From Prevotella sp. 885 (lineage in GTDB: Bacteria > Bacteroidota > Bacteroidia > Bacteroidales > Bacteroidaceae), in contig NZ_NOVE01000001.1 of assembly GCF_002265625.1 (NCBI RefSeq), positions 1 to 64,000 of the forward strand: 64,000 nucleotides of DNA, given 5' to 3'. Position numbers and translations under genes: made by a program. Below are positions 47,909 through 56,264 of this stretch, piece by piece. The notes beneath the pieces were generated by a model, which saw nothing but the letters and a program-made list of their open reading frames with translations, ran no database searches and was not told the DNA's origin. Numbering within the stretch: the stretch's first letter is position 1; each line of letters begins with the position of its first letter.

Positions 47909-49726
47909 ATGAACAAAGGTATCAACAAATCCAGAATTGTTGCCTGTATGCTTGCAGCCGGCTTCTTAGCCGTTGGCTCGGGCTGTACGGACAGCGACTT
48001 CGACTTGTCGAACATTGATCAGACCATCGGAATCGGTGGCGACGGCCTGCAGCTTCCCACCAACAGCACGGAGAACATCGTGCTTGACGACCTCCTGGAT
48101 CTGAACAACAGTGACTTCATCTCCATAGCAGAGAACGGTGACTATATGTTCTCCAAGCAGAGCGACGACGTAAAGCCATCGCATCCGAGCATTGACGAGG
48201 TGCTGGTGAAAGAGGCTAAGGTTAACAACAACTTCAAGATTGAGATTCCCGAAAGCTCTCTGATGCAGACCAGGCGCAAGTCGGCTGGACACACCAAGCT
48301 AAGCAAGACAGCAAGCGTGGAGGGTGAGGCTTCCGAATTCCAGTATCGTGGCAACGTGCCCTACGAAATCCGTGAGCTTATCTCTGCAAAGACAGCGTCT
48401 GACATCAACATCCACGTGAACGTGACAGCAGAACTGAAGAAGGTCATCCCCACCTTCAAGACCATGACCGTAACCATCCCGTCATACCTTAAACTCAACA
48501 TCGGCAAGTGCTCGCCTTCGCAGCCCGAATACGATGCAGAGATGGGCATCATCACATTCCGCAACATCTCCAGCTCAGCCAATATCAATATCAAGGCCAC
48601 TGTTGGCAGCATCGACTTCACCACCAAGCCGACAAAGCAGAACAGCGTAGTACTCACACCGGGCGTAGGCGAAGCTGACGGAAGCATCGACCTTAACGGC
48701 GTGGCGCTCCTCGGCATCACTTTTGATGAGGTGAACAAGGAGGGAAACTCGCTGCAGAACCTCTATATGTCTGCCAAGATGACCATGGGAGCCATCAGAG
48801 TTACGGAGACTACGGGTAAGTTCAACCCGAACCTTGACCTTGAAGACCTCGGCAACGTGAACATCAACGACGTGCCCGACTTCCTTACCGACAAGGACGT
48901 GACCATCAATCTCTATAACCCCGTCATCGAACTGACCGCCACAAGCGACATCGACGTGGCTGGCGTCGCCAAAGCCACCCTCATAGCTGAGGACGAACGC
49001 GGCAACGAGATGGCCAAGGTGGTAATTGACGGACTCAACGTCAAGCCAAATGCCGTAACACGCGTATGCATCTGCAAGCACAAGGAAGGCATTGACGAGA
49101 CTAAGTATGACCAGGTGAAGGTGGTAAGCAACCTCTCTGACATCGTAAAGAAGATTCCGCACCGCATCAACTGCGAGGCTGAGGTGCATGCTGACAGCAA
49201 GCGTGTGAGCACCGTGAAGCTCGGCAAGGAATACACCATCGACGCTGACGTATATATGTCAGCACCGCTTGCCTTCGACGAAGGCGCACAGATTGTCTAC
49301 ACCGACTCCATAGACGGATGGAACGAGGACATCGACAAGTTCAGCTTTGCTGAGGGCGCATACATCGAGATGACAACGGAGGTGGAGAACAAGATGCCGG
49401 CTTACCTTAACGTAAGCGCATTCGCCATCGACGTCAACGGCAAGGAGATTCCGCAACATCGCATCCGCGTGGACGTATCCAACTCCGTGAAGGCTTCTGA
49501 GGACGGCGAGAAAGCCGTGGTGACACCCGTGACCATCAAGCTGAGCGAGAACGAGAAGGGCGCTCTGAAGACCGTGGACGGCATCGTCTTCCGCGTAACG
49601 GCTGCAGCTGGCGAGAAGGACGCACAGACCATCGTCGGCAAGACCATCAACGCTTACAAGCACACGCTCACCGCACGAAACATCAAGGTGAGACTCGTAG
49701 GTAAGATTATCGCAGACTTCAACTAA
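47909..49726 (+). CDS. Large lipoprotein of unknown function
   Basis: 605 residues. A type II signal with lipobox AVGSGC (Cys26) predicts lipidation by Lgt and membrane anchoring. The mature part is beta-rich with repeated sandwich-like segments (DINIHVNVTAELKKVIPTFK, SIDLNGVALLGITFDE, DVTINLYNPVIELTATSDID, YTIDADVYMSAPLAFDEGAQ). I recognise no enzymatic motif. The next gene, 22 bases on, encodes a DUF5723 outer-membrane protein, a pairing I believe recurs in Bacteroidales. Probably an envelope complex of unknown purpose. Confidence 0.8.
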   Translation: MNKGINKSRIVACMLAAGFLAVGSGCTDSDFDLSNIDQTIGIGGDGLQLPTNSTENIVLDDLLDLNNSDFISIAENGDYMFSKQSDDVKPSHPSIDEVLVKEAKVNNNFKIEIPESSLMQTRRKSAGHTKLSKTASVEGEASEFQYRGNVPYEIRELISAKTASDINIHVNVTAELKKVIPTFKTMTVTIPSYLKLNIGKCSPSQPEYDAEMGIITFRNISSSANINIKATVGSIDFTTKPTKQNSVVLTPGVGEADGSIDLNGVALLGITFDEVNKEGNSLQNLYMSAKMTMGAIRVTETTGKFNPNLDLEDLGNVNINDVPDFLTDKDVTINLYNPVIELTATSDIDVAGVAKATLIAEDERGNEMAKVVIDGLNVKPNAVTRVCICKHKEGIDETKYDQVKVVSNLSDIVKKIPHRINCEAEVHADSKRVSTVKLGKEYTIDADVYMSAPLAFDEGAQIVYTDSIDGWNEDIDKFSFAEGAYIEMTTEVENKMPAYLNVSAFAIDVNGKEIPQHRIRVDVSNSVKASEDGEKAVVTPVTIKLSENEKGALKTVDGIVFRVTAAAGEKDAQTIVGKTINAYKHTLTARNIKVRLVGKIIADFN

Positions 49727-49748
49727 TAACGACAATTCCACAGATTAA

Positions 49749-51173
49749 ATGAAAAGAATAGGAAAATACATACTTGCCGCCTCACTTGCTGCCGTGGGCT
49801 GCAACGCAATGGCGCAGGGACTCAATTCGGGCTACTTCGTAGAGGAATATAAGTTCCGCCATAACATGAACCCTGCCTTCGGCAATGAGCAGAACTACGT
49901 TTCGCTGCCGGCTCTCGGCAACATAAACGTACGTACGCAGGGCAACTTCGGACTGGGCGACGTGCTCTTCGACAATCCCCGTTACGGCGTGGACAGCGAC
50001 AAGAAGAAGACCACGTTTATGAACCCCTACATCTCCACATCGGACGCTCTGTCGGGTTTCGCTTCAGGCACCAACCGCATCAACGCTGACGTAGACATCA
50101 CGCTGCTGTCGGCTGGATTTAAGGCATTCGGCGGTTACAACACCATCTCTATCGACTCGCGTACCAACGTAGGAACCTCTCTGCCCTACTCTCTCTTCGA
50201 GTTTGCCAAGAACACAGGCAACAAGACCTACAAGATGGACGACATCAACGTGCATGCACAGTCGTTCGTGCAGCTGGCTTTCGGACATTCGCGCAAGATT
50301 GACGACAAGCTGCGCGTGGGCGGCAAGCTGAAGGTGCTGCTCGGTGTGGCTCGCGGCGACGTGCAGATCACCAACCTACGTGCTGACCTTACCGGCGAAA
50401 ACAAGTGGACAATGTCAGGAAAAGCCGAGGCTAACATCTCTATGAAGGGATTCGCTTACCAGCAGGAGGAGAAGGAATATAAGCAGGAAGGCAAGGGCAC
50501 ATACCGCTACGTCAACGACATCGACATCGACGGACCGGGCATCGGAGGCTTCGGTCTGGCTCTCGACCTCGGTGGCGTCTACAAGATCAACGATGACTGG
50601 CAGGTGAGCGCCTCACTTCTCGACCTCGGTTTCATCAGCTGGAGCAACAATATGACGGCTGTGAACAAGCAGGAGAGCTTCGAGTTCGGCGGTTTCCACG
50701 ACATCTCTTACAATAAGTATGACGACAACGGCAACCTCAAGGACAACTCGTTCAAGGGTCAGGGCGACAAGTATTCGGACCAGATAGCCGACTTCGCCAA
50801 CCTTACTGACCAGGGCGACAAGGGCGGACGTACCACCGGCATCGGTGCCACGCTGAACCTCGGCGCAGAATACGTGTTCCCGCTCTATCGTCAGCTGAAG
50901 TTCGGTGCGCTCAGCACCACACGCTTCAACGGCAAATACACATGGACCGAGGGCCGTGTGAGTGCCAACGTGGCTCCGCTTGACTGGCTCGACGGTGGCA
51001 TGAGCTTCGCCGTTAACAGCTTCACAGCCAGCTGCGGATGGGTGATCAACGCTCACCCCAAGGGCTTCAACGTCTTCATCGGCATGGACCACATCTTGGG
51101 CAAGGTGAGCAAGGAGTTTATCCCGCTCAGCTCCAACGCCAGCGTTAACGTAGGTTTCAACGTAGCGTTCTAA
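49749..51173 (+). CDS. DUF5723 outer-membrane protein (PorV/FadL-like barrel)
   Basis: 474 residues. Signal peptide (YILAASLAAVGCNAMAQG). The mature sequence alternates polar and hydrophobic residues as in an outer-membrane beta-barrel: FRHNMNPAFGNEQNYVSLPA, VGGKLKVLLGVARGD, GGFGLALDLGGVYKINDDWQ, ATLNLGAEYVFPLYRQLKFG, and an end NASVNVGFNVAF with a terminal phenylalanine recognised by BamA. DUF5723 is a conserved Bacteroidota family of unknown function. Likely partner of the upstream lipoprotein. Confidence 0.85.
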   Translation: MKRIGKYILAASLAAVGCNAMAQGLNSGYFVEEYKFRHNMNPAFGNEQNYVSLPALGNINVRTQGNFGLGDVLFDNPRYGVDSDKKKTTFMNPYISTSDALSGFASGTNRINADVDITLLSAGFKAFGGYNTISIDSRTNVGTSLPYSLFEFAKNTGNKTYKMDDINVHAQSFVQLAFGHSRKIDDKLRVGGKLKVLLGVARGDVQITNLRADLTGENKWTMSGKAEANISMKGFAYQQEEKEYKQEGKGTYRYVNDIDIDGPGIGGFGLALDLGGVYKINDDWQVSASLLDLGFISWSNNMTAVNKQESFEFGGFHDISYNKYDDNGNLKDNSFKGQGDKYSDQIADFANLTDQGDKGGRTTGIGATLNLGAEYVFPLYRQLKFGALSTTRFNGKYTWTEGRVSANVAPLDWLDGGMSFAVNSFTASCGWVINAHPKGFNVFIGMDHILGKVSKEFIPLSSNASVNVGFNVAF

Positions 51174-51180
51174 CATAACA

Positions 51181-51227
51181 TAGGGAGAAAAGGCTCCAAC
51201 AGTTAGCCTTTTCTCCCTATTTTTTTA
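51181..51227 (+). terminator. Terminator of the lipoprotein/DUF5723 unit
   Basis: The perfect stem TAGGGAGAAAAGGCT / AGCCTTTTCTCCCTA followed by seven T, eight bases after the stop. Confidence 0.95.
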
Positions 51228-51262
51228 GTTTTGATAAAATAATATAATTGCGTTTGTTATCC

Positions 51263-51432
51263 AAAACCGCCACTTTAATAACCTCACATCGAACGAAGTG
51301 AATGCTCACACCGAACGAAGTGAATGCTCACAACGGACGAAGTAAATGCTCACAACGAACGAAGTAAATGCTCGTATCGGACGAAGTGAGACAACATTGA
51401 CAATTGAATGATGTCACTAAAGTAGCGGTTTT
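51263..51432. repeat. Inverted repeat enclosing a 22-bp tandem array
   Basis: aaaaccgccactttaata at 51263-51280 and cactaaagtagcggtttt at 51415-51432 are inverted copies (15 of 18 positions). Between them lies the tandem array at 51288-51391. Confidence 0.7.
51288..51391. repeat. 22-bp tandem array (cgaacgaagtgaatgctcac)
   Basis: Four full 22-base units and a partial fifth, built on cgRacgaagtRaatgctcac with one to three changes per unit. Contiguous, no spacers. Unrelated in sequence to the arrays at 5606 and 31817 but with the same period. Confidence 0.85.
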
Positions 51433-51464
51433 GTAAGAGAATAGGGCTTGTTTGACTTTTTTAG

Positions 51465-51640
51465 ACGTCCCGCCGTAGCCACGCACCCACGAACGACCAG
51501 CAGATTGAGTATGAGCTGCGGGTTCCGCGGAGCGGGACCTATATAATGAAACCCACAGCTGCGCTGCTTCGCAGCTTGCAGTGGGTTTCAGATGGATGCG
51601 TGTCCCCTCGGGACACGGCGCTGATTGGTGTGTAATACGT
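51465..51640. repeat. Mosaic hairpin repeat, copy R8 (internal block inverted)
   Basis: Contains gccacgcacccacgaac, gagctgcgggttccgcggag, then a block reading aaacccacagctgcgctgc...gcagcttgcagtgggttt, then cgtgtcccctcgggacacg. The aaacccac block is the reverse complement of the one in R4, R5 and R9. The terminal inverted segments are degraded. Confidence 0.8.
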
Positions 51641-51652
51641 AATTCTAAATTC

Positions 51653-52570
51653 CTAATTCTTATACTTAATCTTCACCAGCACGGGATAATGGTCGCTGGG
51701 GGTGCGGAGCGTGCTCTTTCGGAACGATGTCTCGCCGGGAGCCTGCGTGCTCTTCAGCTCGGGCTGCTCGGCAGCCGTCTCTGTCCAATACATGTTGGTG
51801 AGGAGAGCGTAGCGGTCCACCTCGAAGTTGGGCGAGAGGAACACGTGGTCAATGCGGGAAGTGGTGGTGTATTCGGGATGGAAATCGTTGAACGAACCGT
51901 TCTCGCAGAAGCGGTGACGAGCCTTAAGGTACGAGTCCTCGAGAATGCCCGACGACGTGAAGATGCCGTAAATCTCGTCCGTCTGGTCCACGTTGAAGTC
52001 GCCCGTCAGCACCGAAGGCGCACCCTTGGCTATCTCCTTAATCTTCTTCACCACCAGCTTGGCAGCCTCGCGGCGAGCCACAATGCCGATGTGGTCCATG
52101 TGGAGATTGAAGTAATAGAAGCGGAAGCCCGTCTCTTTCTGGCGGAACTCGCCCCACGAGCAGATGCGCACGCAGGCAGCGTCCCAGCCGAGCACCGGCT
52201 TGTCAGGAGTCTCGTTAAGCCAGAAGTTGCCCTTCTGGAGCAGCTCCAGGCGGTCCTTCTTGTAGAAGATGGCAGAATACTCACCGTCCTCCTTACCGTC
52301 GTCGCGTCCAACGCCCACGTAGCCGTAGCCGTCAAGACCCTTCAGCAGGTCGTGGAGCTGACCCACAAGCACCTCCTGCGTACCGAAGATGTCGGGATCC
52401 TCAAAGTTGATCTGGTCACAGATAACCTGGCAGCGCTTTGTCCACACATTACCCTTGCTGTCGTCAGAAGAGTTATGGTTGCGGATGTTGTACGTACCTA
52501 CGAATAAGTTTTGTGCGCTGAGCGCCATGCAGAAGCAGAAGGCGAGCGCAAAGGTAAAGTAGCGTTTCAT
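51653..52570 (-). CDS. Secreted endonuclease/exonuclease/phosphatase family protein
   Basis: 305 residues from ATG 52570; the frame extends ten codons upstream to 52600 but then overlaps the promoter. Signal peptide (MKRYFTFALAFCFCMALSAQ). DNase I-like fold: FVGTYNIRNHNSSDD (Asn metal site), FGTQEVLVGQL (Glu), FNLHMDHIGIVAR, VLTGDFNVDQTDE, SRIDHVFLSPN and TPSDHYPVLVKI. Acts on phosphoesters outside the cytoplasm; substrate unknown (nucleic acid, phosphoinositide-like or other). Divergent from upp. A paralogue of the membrane protein at 14143 only in fold. Confidence 0.9.
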   Translation of the reverse strand: MKRYFTFALAFCFCMALSAQNLFVGTYNIRNHNSSDDSKGNVWTKRCQVICDQINFEDPDIFGTQEVLVGQLHDLLKGLDGYGYVGVGRDDGKEDGEYSAIFYKKDRLELLQKGNFWLNETPDKPVLGWDAACVRICSWGEFRQKETGFRFYYFNLHMDHIGIVARREAAKLVVKKIKEIAKGAPSVLTGDFNVDQTDEIYGIFTSSGILEDSYLKARHRFCENGSFNDFHPEYTTTSRIDHVFLSPNFEVDRYALLTNMYWTETAAEQPELKSTQAPGETSFRKSTLRTPSDHYPVLVKIKYKN

Positions 52571-52600
52571 AGTTGATTGGTTTTTATATTGTTCTTTCAT

Positions 52601-52609
52601 ACAAAGTTA
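52601..52609 (-). promoter_or_regulatory. -7 element for the secreted phosphoesterase-like gene
   Basis: The reverse complement is TAACTTTGT. It lies back to back with the upp promoter. Confidence 0.5.
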
Positions 52610-52618
52610 TGCAAAAAT

Positions 52619-52651
52619 TTTGGCACATAGACGTATTATGTGTAATTTTGC
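52619..52651 (+). promoter_or_regulatory. Promoter of upp
   Basis: TTTG at 52619, 20 bases, TAATTTTGC at 52643. Confidence 0.75.
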
Positions 52652-52698
52652 ATAATTTGAAACAAAATACTTACCAAATAAACTTATTATTTTATTAT

Positions 52699-53355
52699 AT
52701 GGAAATCATAGACTTCAGCAAGCGTAATTCTATCATCAACAAGTATATGGCAGAAATGCGCGACAAGAACTATCAGAACAACCGTCTCCTCTTCCGCAAC
52801 AATATCATGCGCGTGGGCGAGCTTATCGCTTACGAGCTCAGCAAGACTCTCGACTATGAGGAGCGCGACGTGCAGACTCCGCTGGGCACGGCAAAGGTGA
52901 ACGTACCCACAGACAAGGTGGTACTCGGCACCATCTTCCGCGCAGGTCTGCCCTTCCACCAGGGTTTCCTCAACATCTTCGACCACGCCGGCAACGCTTT
53001 CGTTTCGGCATATCGCGAGTATGAGGACGCTGCTCACACTAAGGTGGGCATCCACGTGGAATATCTCGCCACTCCCGACCTCGACAACGCCACTCTCCTC
53101 ATCGTCGACCCGATGCTTGCCACCGGCGGATCAATGGAGATGGGCTACAAGGCGCTCCTCACCAAGGGCACCCCGAAGCGCGTTCACGTGGTCTGCGTGA
53201 TTGCTTCGCCTGAGGGCATCGAGCACGTCCGCCGCACCTTCCCCGAGGACACCACCATCTGGTGCGCCGCCGTAGACCCAGGTCTGAACGAGCATAAGTA
53301 TATCGTGCCGGGATTCGGTGACGCCGGCGACCTCTGCTACGGAGGAAAAATATAA
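52699..53355 (+). CDS. upp: Uracil phosphoribosyltransferase
   Basis: 218 residues from ATG 52699 (MEIIDFSKRNSIINKYM); the longer frame to 52573 crosses the promoter. It makes UMP from uracil and PRPP. PRPP-binding loop LLIVDPMLATGGSMEMGYKA near 138-157, the flexible region TIFRAGLPFHQGFLNIF near 77-93 and the end VPGFGDAGDLCYGGKI are typical. The mosaic repeat R9 begins immediately after the stop codon, so the transcript probably runs into it. Confidence 0.97.
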   Translation: MEIIDFSKRNSIINKYMAEMRDKNYQNNRLLFRNNIMRVGELIAYELSKTLDYEERDVQTPLGTAKVNVPTDKVVLGTIFRAGLPFHQGFLNIFDHAGNAFVSAYREYEDAAHTKVGIHVEYLATPDLDNATLLIVDPMLATGGSMEMGYKALLTKGTPKRVHVVCVIASPEGIEHVRRTFPEDTTIWCAAVDPGLNEHKYIVPGFGDAGDLCYGGKI

Positions 53356-53710
53356 TGAGCTGCGGGTTCCGCGGAGCGGGACCTATATCATGAAACCCAC
53401 TGCAAGCTGCGAAGCAGCGCAGCTGTGGGTACGTGCGATACTTCCACCCCATATAGTTCCCCGAAGGGGGACTGACGCTTCCCCGATGAAGTTGAGGATG
53501 ATGGTCGGTCCCGCTTCGCGGAACCAAGAGTGGGTGAGGGGATGCTTATCCCACAGCTGCGCTCCTTCGGAGCTTGCAGTGGGTTTCTGATGGATACGTG
53601 TCCCATCGGGACACGGCGTGGTACAAAGTTACGTATTACACGGCGATGATTGATAACCTACTATGGTAGGCTGCGTGGCTACGGCGGGACGCCATAGCCT
53701 CCTATGTTTG
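53354..53710. repeat. Mosaic hairpin repeat, copy R9
   Basis: Almost identical in layout to R5 (starts atgagctgcgggttccg, ends cgggacgccatagcctccta). It overlaps the last two bases of the upp stop codon. Module order and orientation match R4 and R5. Confidence 0.85.
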
Positions 53711-53743
53711 CACTGCAAGCTCAATATATAAAACTGCTTATAC

Positions 53744-53788
53744 AAATAAAGGAGGCTATGACGTTTACCGCCGTAGCCTCCTTTATTT
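53744..53788. terminator. Palindrome R10 acting as a bidirectional terminator
   Basis: aaataaaggaggcta...tagcctcctttattt: the family's terminal palindrome extended by A and T tracts, between convergent upp and the minus-strand gene at 53842. It looks like a repeat-derived terminator. Confidence 0.7.
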
Positions 53789-53841
53789 ATCAATTCAAAA
53801 TGCGCCTTGGCGCACAATTCAAAAATCAAAACTCAAAACTC

Positions 53842-54837
53842 CTAATTCTGACGGCGTATGCCGTCCGCCTTTGCATATCTGCGCACCGTCTTGCCGAAGA
53901 GCTTTGCGGGAGCCTTTACCATTGTGACGTCACTCAGACTGCCGTCCTTATTGACCGTTATCTGCGAGATGTCTGAGCAGATGGCAGCGTCGTCGTCAAG
54001 ATAGGCAGCCACGATGTAATATTCGGTGCCATCCTTCGGATTGGTGTAAGTGATCTTGGTGTCACCCTTGAACGCATTGTTCTCGAAGAAGAGCGGCATC
54101 TCGTTGTTTACGAGATAGTCGTAGAGAGCGGAGCTGATGCCGGTCTGCATATAGTCGCGAGTGCCCTGCGGCTCACCCGTCATCTCGTCACGCATCTTCA
54201 ATGTGGGGAAGAATCCGAGAGTGTAGTTCTTCGTCTTGTCGTCCGGCGTTGCCGTAACGTTGATACCTTCAGCGGTCTTTTCCGCAGTCAGCGTCACGGT
54301 GTTGGCAATGCGGTCCACGTTCTTTGTGCGGAACGCAATCTTCGTGACCGGAGTGGAGGAATTGGCTTGCTCGTCCATGCCGTGCATCCATACCACGTAC
54401 TCACGACCCGGGAGAAGATTTGCCTGATAATCGTCGGAGTTGCCCGTGTAAGTAAAGCTGCTGACCATCTCAGACAAAGACATGCCGTACGACTTAGCCA
54501 TCTCCTCCATCCACGTCTTGTCGTCGGCTACGAGAGCCTCGTCAGTGGGATATTCGGCATCGAAAACCTCCTTCTCAAGGTAAGACACGTAGTAATGCAT
54601 GTTGGGATCGCTGCATGTCATAATCATCTTGACGTAAGTGGAATGGATATCGAGGTCGAGATTGAGCGGATTGCGCACAGCCTTCTCGAAGGTGAGGCTG
54701 TCAACTCCGGCAAGACTCACCGTCTTGGTGGTCTTGTCGGACATGTGGAACACAACATTGCGGTCCTGCTGCGCATAGGTTGCGATGGAGCATAGCGAAA
54801 ACGCGCAGAGAGCCATGTTGCGTAGAATAGTTTTCAT
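53842..54837 (-). CDS. Secreted protein of unknown function
   Basis: 331 residues with a signal peptide (MKTILRNMALCAFSLCSIATYAQ). Residues 28-52 (VVFHMSDKTTKTVSLAGVDS then LTFEK) show the short Bacteroidota pattern xDSLTF also present in its neighbour (NVSKITF). Two Ig-like beta domains seem to follow (VKMIMTCSDPNMHYYVSYLE, and TVTLTAEKTAEGINVTATPD). No catalytic motif and no clear sorting tail (ends VRRYAKADGIRRQN). It lies 33 bases after the small secreted-protein gene, in the unit starting with lgt. Confidence 0.7.
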   Translation of the reverse strand: MKTILRNMALCAFSLCSIATYAQQDRNVVFHMSDKTTKTVSLAGVDSLTFEKAVRNPLNLDLDIHSTYVKMIMTCSDPNMHYYVSYLEKEVFDAEYPTDEALVADDKTWMEEMAKSYGMSLSEMVSSFTYTGNSDDYQANLLPGREYVVWMHGMDEQANSSTPVTKIAFRTKNVDRIANTVTLTAEKTAEGINVTATPDDKTKNYTLGFFPTLKMRDEMTGEPQGTRDYMQTGISSALYDYLVNNEMPLFFENNAFKGDTKITYTNPKDGTEYYIVAAYLDDDAAICSDISQITVNKDGSLSDVTMVKAPAKLFGKTVRRYAKADGIRRQN

Positions 54838-54870
54838 AATAAGTAGCGTAAAGGGATTATGCGGATGGGA

Positions 54871-55335
54871 TTACTTGACAAACTTGAATGTCTTTCCGTC
54901 CACAGTGAGGACATACACGCCCTTTGCGAGTGAAGATACGTCGATGGTGCTGCCGTTGTCCACCTTCTGCATGCCTACCAAAGCACCTGAAACAGATGCG
55001 AGACGGGCTGTAGAGGTCTTGGCGAGTCCGTTTACGCGTACTGCATTGCCGTCAAACTGGAACGATACGCCAGCTGCGGGGTCATTCTTTGTGCTCTCGA
55101 TGGCAGTGAAGTCGCCTGCGAAGCTGATCTTTCTAACTTCGTCAAGAGAGAAGCTCTGGCTTGCGCCGAGCTTGTCGAATACGTTCAGCATTCCCTCTTC
55201 AGAGAATGTTATCTTGCTCACATTGTCGAGTGAAAACGTAGCGTTCTTACCAGTCAGGTCGAGCGTCATCTTCGTCTGTGCCCCTGCTGCCATGCAGGCT
55301 ACGAGGGCGAGTGATGTGATAATCTGTCTTTTCAT
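54871..55335 (-). CDS. Small secreted protein with T9SS-like tail
   Basis: 154 residues. Signal peptide (MKRQIITSLALVACMAAGAQ), then two short repeated beta units (MTLDLTGKNATFSLDNVSKI and MLNVFDKLGASQSFSLDEVR), each followed by SxxTF or KISF. The C-terminal third (VRVNGLAKTSTARLASVSGA to GVYVLTVDGKTFKFVK) matches the sorting-tail pattern of the other exported proteins here. 13 bases after lgt. Function unknown. Confidence 0.75.
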   Translation of the reverse strand: MKRQIITSLALVACMAAGAQTKMTLDLTGKNATFSLDNVSKITFSEEGMLNVFDKLGASQSFSLDEVRKISFAGDFTAIESTKNDPAAGVSFQFDGNAVRVNGLAKTSTARLASVSGALVGMQKVDNGSTIDVSSLAKGVYVLTVDGKTFKFVK

Positions 55336-55348
55336 ATACGTAAAGGTA

Positions 55349-56209
55349 TTAATGTTTATTTACTGAATTATTAAATTTCTTCATCCATCCGCCTCCCCTC
55401 ATGCACATTATGCCGATGACGATGAACGGAATGCTGAGAATCTGCCCCATGTTGATGGGCAGAGCAGCCTCGAATGCCTCCTGTATCTCCTTCGTATACT
55501 CGATGAAGAAGCGTGCCGTGAAGATGTAGGCGAGGCAGAGTCCGAAGAAGAATCCGGTGCCTACGCGCTGCGGCTGCTTGCGATAGATAACCCATCCGAT
55601 GATGAGGAGCACGGCGTAAGCGATGGCTTCATAGAGCTGTCCAGGATGGCGCGGCATCGAGTCGACGCGCTCGAAGATGAACGCCCAGGGCACATCGGTG
55701 GGCTTTCCGATTATCTCGGAGTTCATAAGGTTGCCCAGTCGGATGAAGCAAGCCGTGGCAGGGGTGGCAATAGCTATGTTGTCGAGCACCTGCCAGATGT
55801 TCATACGTGTCTTGCGAACGTACAGCCAGAGGGCAAGCATCAGACCGATGGTTCCGCCGTGCGACGCCAGTCCGCGGAAGCCGGTGAAGCTCCACGACCC
55901 GTCAGAGGCGATGTGGATGGGTAGGAACATCTCGATGAAGTGCGTAGGGCTGGTCAGGAAGTAGTCGGGCTGATAGAAGAGACAGTGGCCGAGTCGTGCT
56001 CCTGCGAGGATTCCCACGAAGCAATAGATGAAGAGCGGGTCGAAGAGTCCTTCCTTCACCTTCTCCTCCTTATAGAGCTTCTGCACGATGACGTAAGCAA
56101 GGCCAAGCCCCACGAGCCAGCACAACGAGTACCAGTGGAGCGCAAGGGGTCCGATTGTCACGGCTGTGTCGCTCGGATCCCATACGATGTAGTTAAGAAG
56201 TGAGTTCAT
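55349..56209 (-). CDS. lgt: Prolipoprotein diacylglyceryl transferase
   Basis: 286 residues, about seven membrane spans. It transfers diacylglycerol from phosphatidylglycerol to the lipobox cysteine, first step of lipoprotein maturation. Signatures: GARLGHCLFYQPDYFL, SHGGTIGLMLALWLYVRKTR, RLGNLMNSEIIGKPTDVPWA and RHPGQLYEAIAY. Substrates include the lipoprotein at 47909. Two small secreted-protein genes follow closely and may be co-transcribed; ychF lies upstream. Confidence 0.97.
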   Translation of the reverse strand: MNSLLNYIVWDPSDTAVTIGPLALHWYSLCWLVGLGLAYVIVQKLYKEEKVKEGLFDPLFIYCFVGILAGARLGHCLFYQPDYFLTSPTHFIEMFLPIHIASDGSWSFTGFRGLASHGGTIGLMLALWLYVRKTRMNIWQVLDNIAIATPATACFIRLGNLMNSEIIGKPTDVPWAFIFERVDSMPRHPGQLYEAIAYAVLLIIGWVIYRKQPQRVGTGFFFGLCLAYIFTARFFIEYTKEIQEAFEAALPINMGQILSIPFIVIGIMCMRGGGWMKKFNNSVNKH

Positions 56210-56264
56210 TGTCCTTCTTTTATCTGTTTATGTCTTCCTTTTATATTGAAAACGCCTTACGGAG

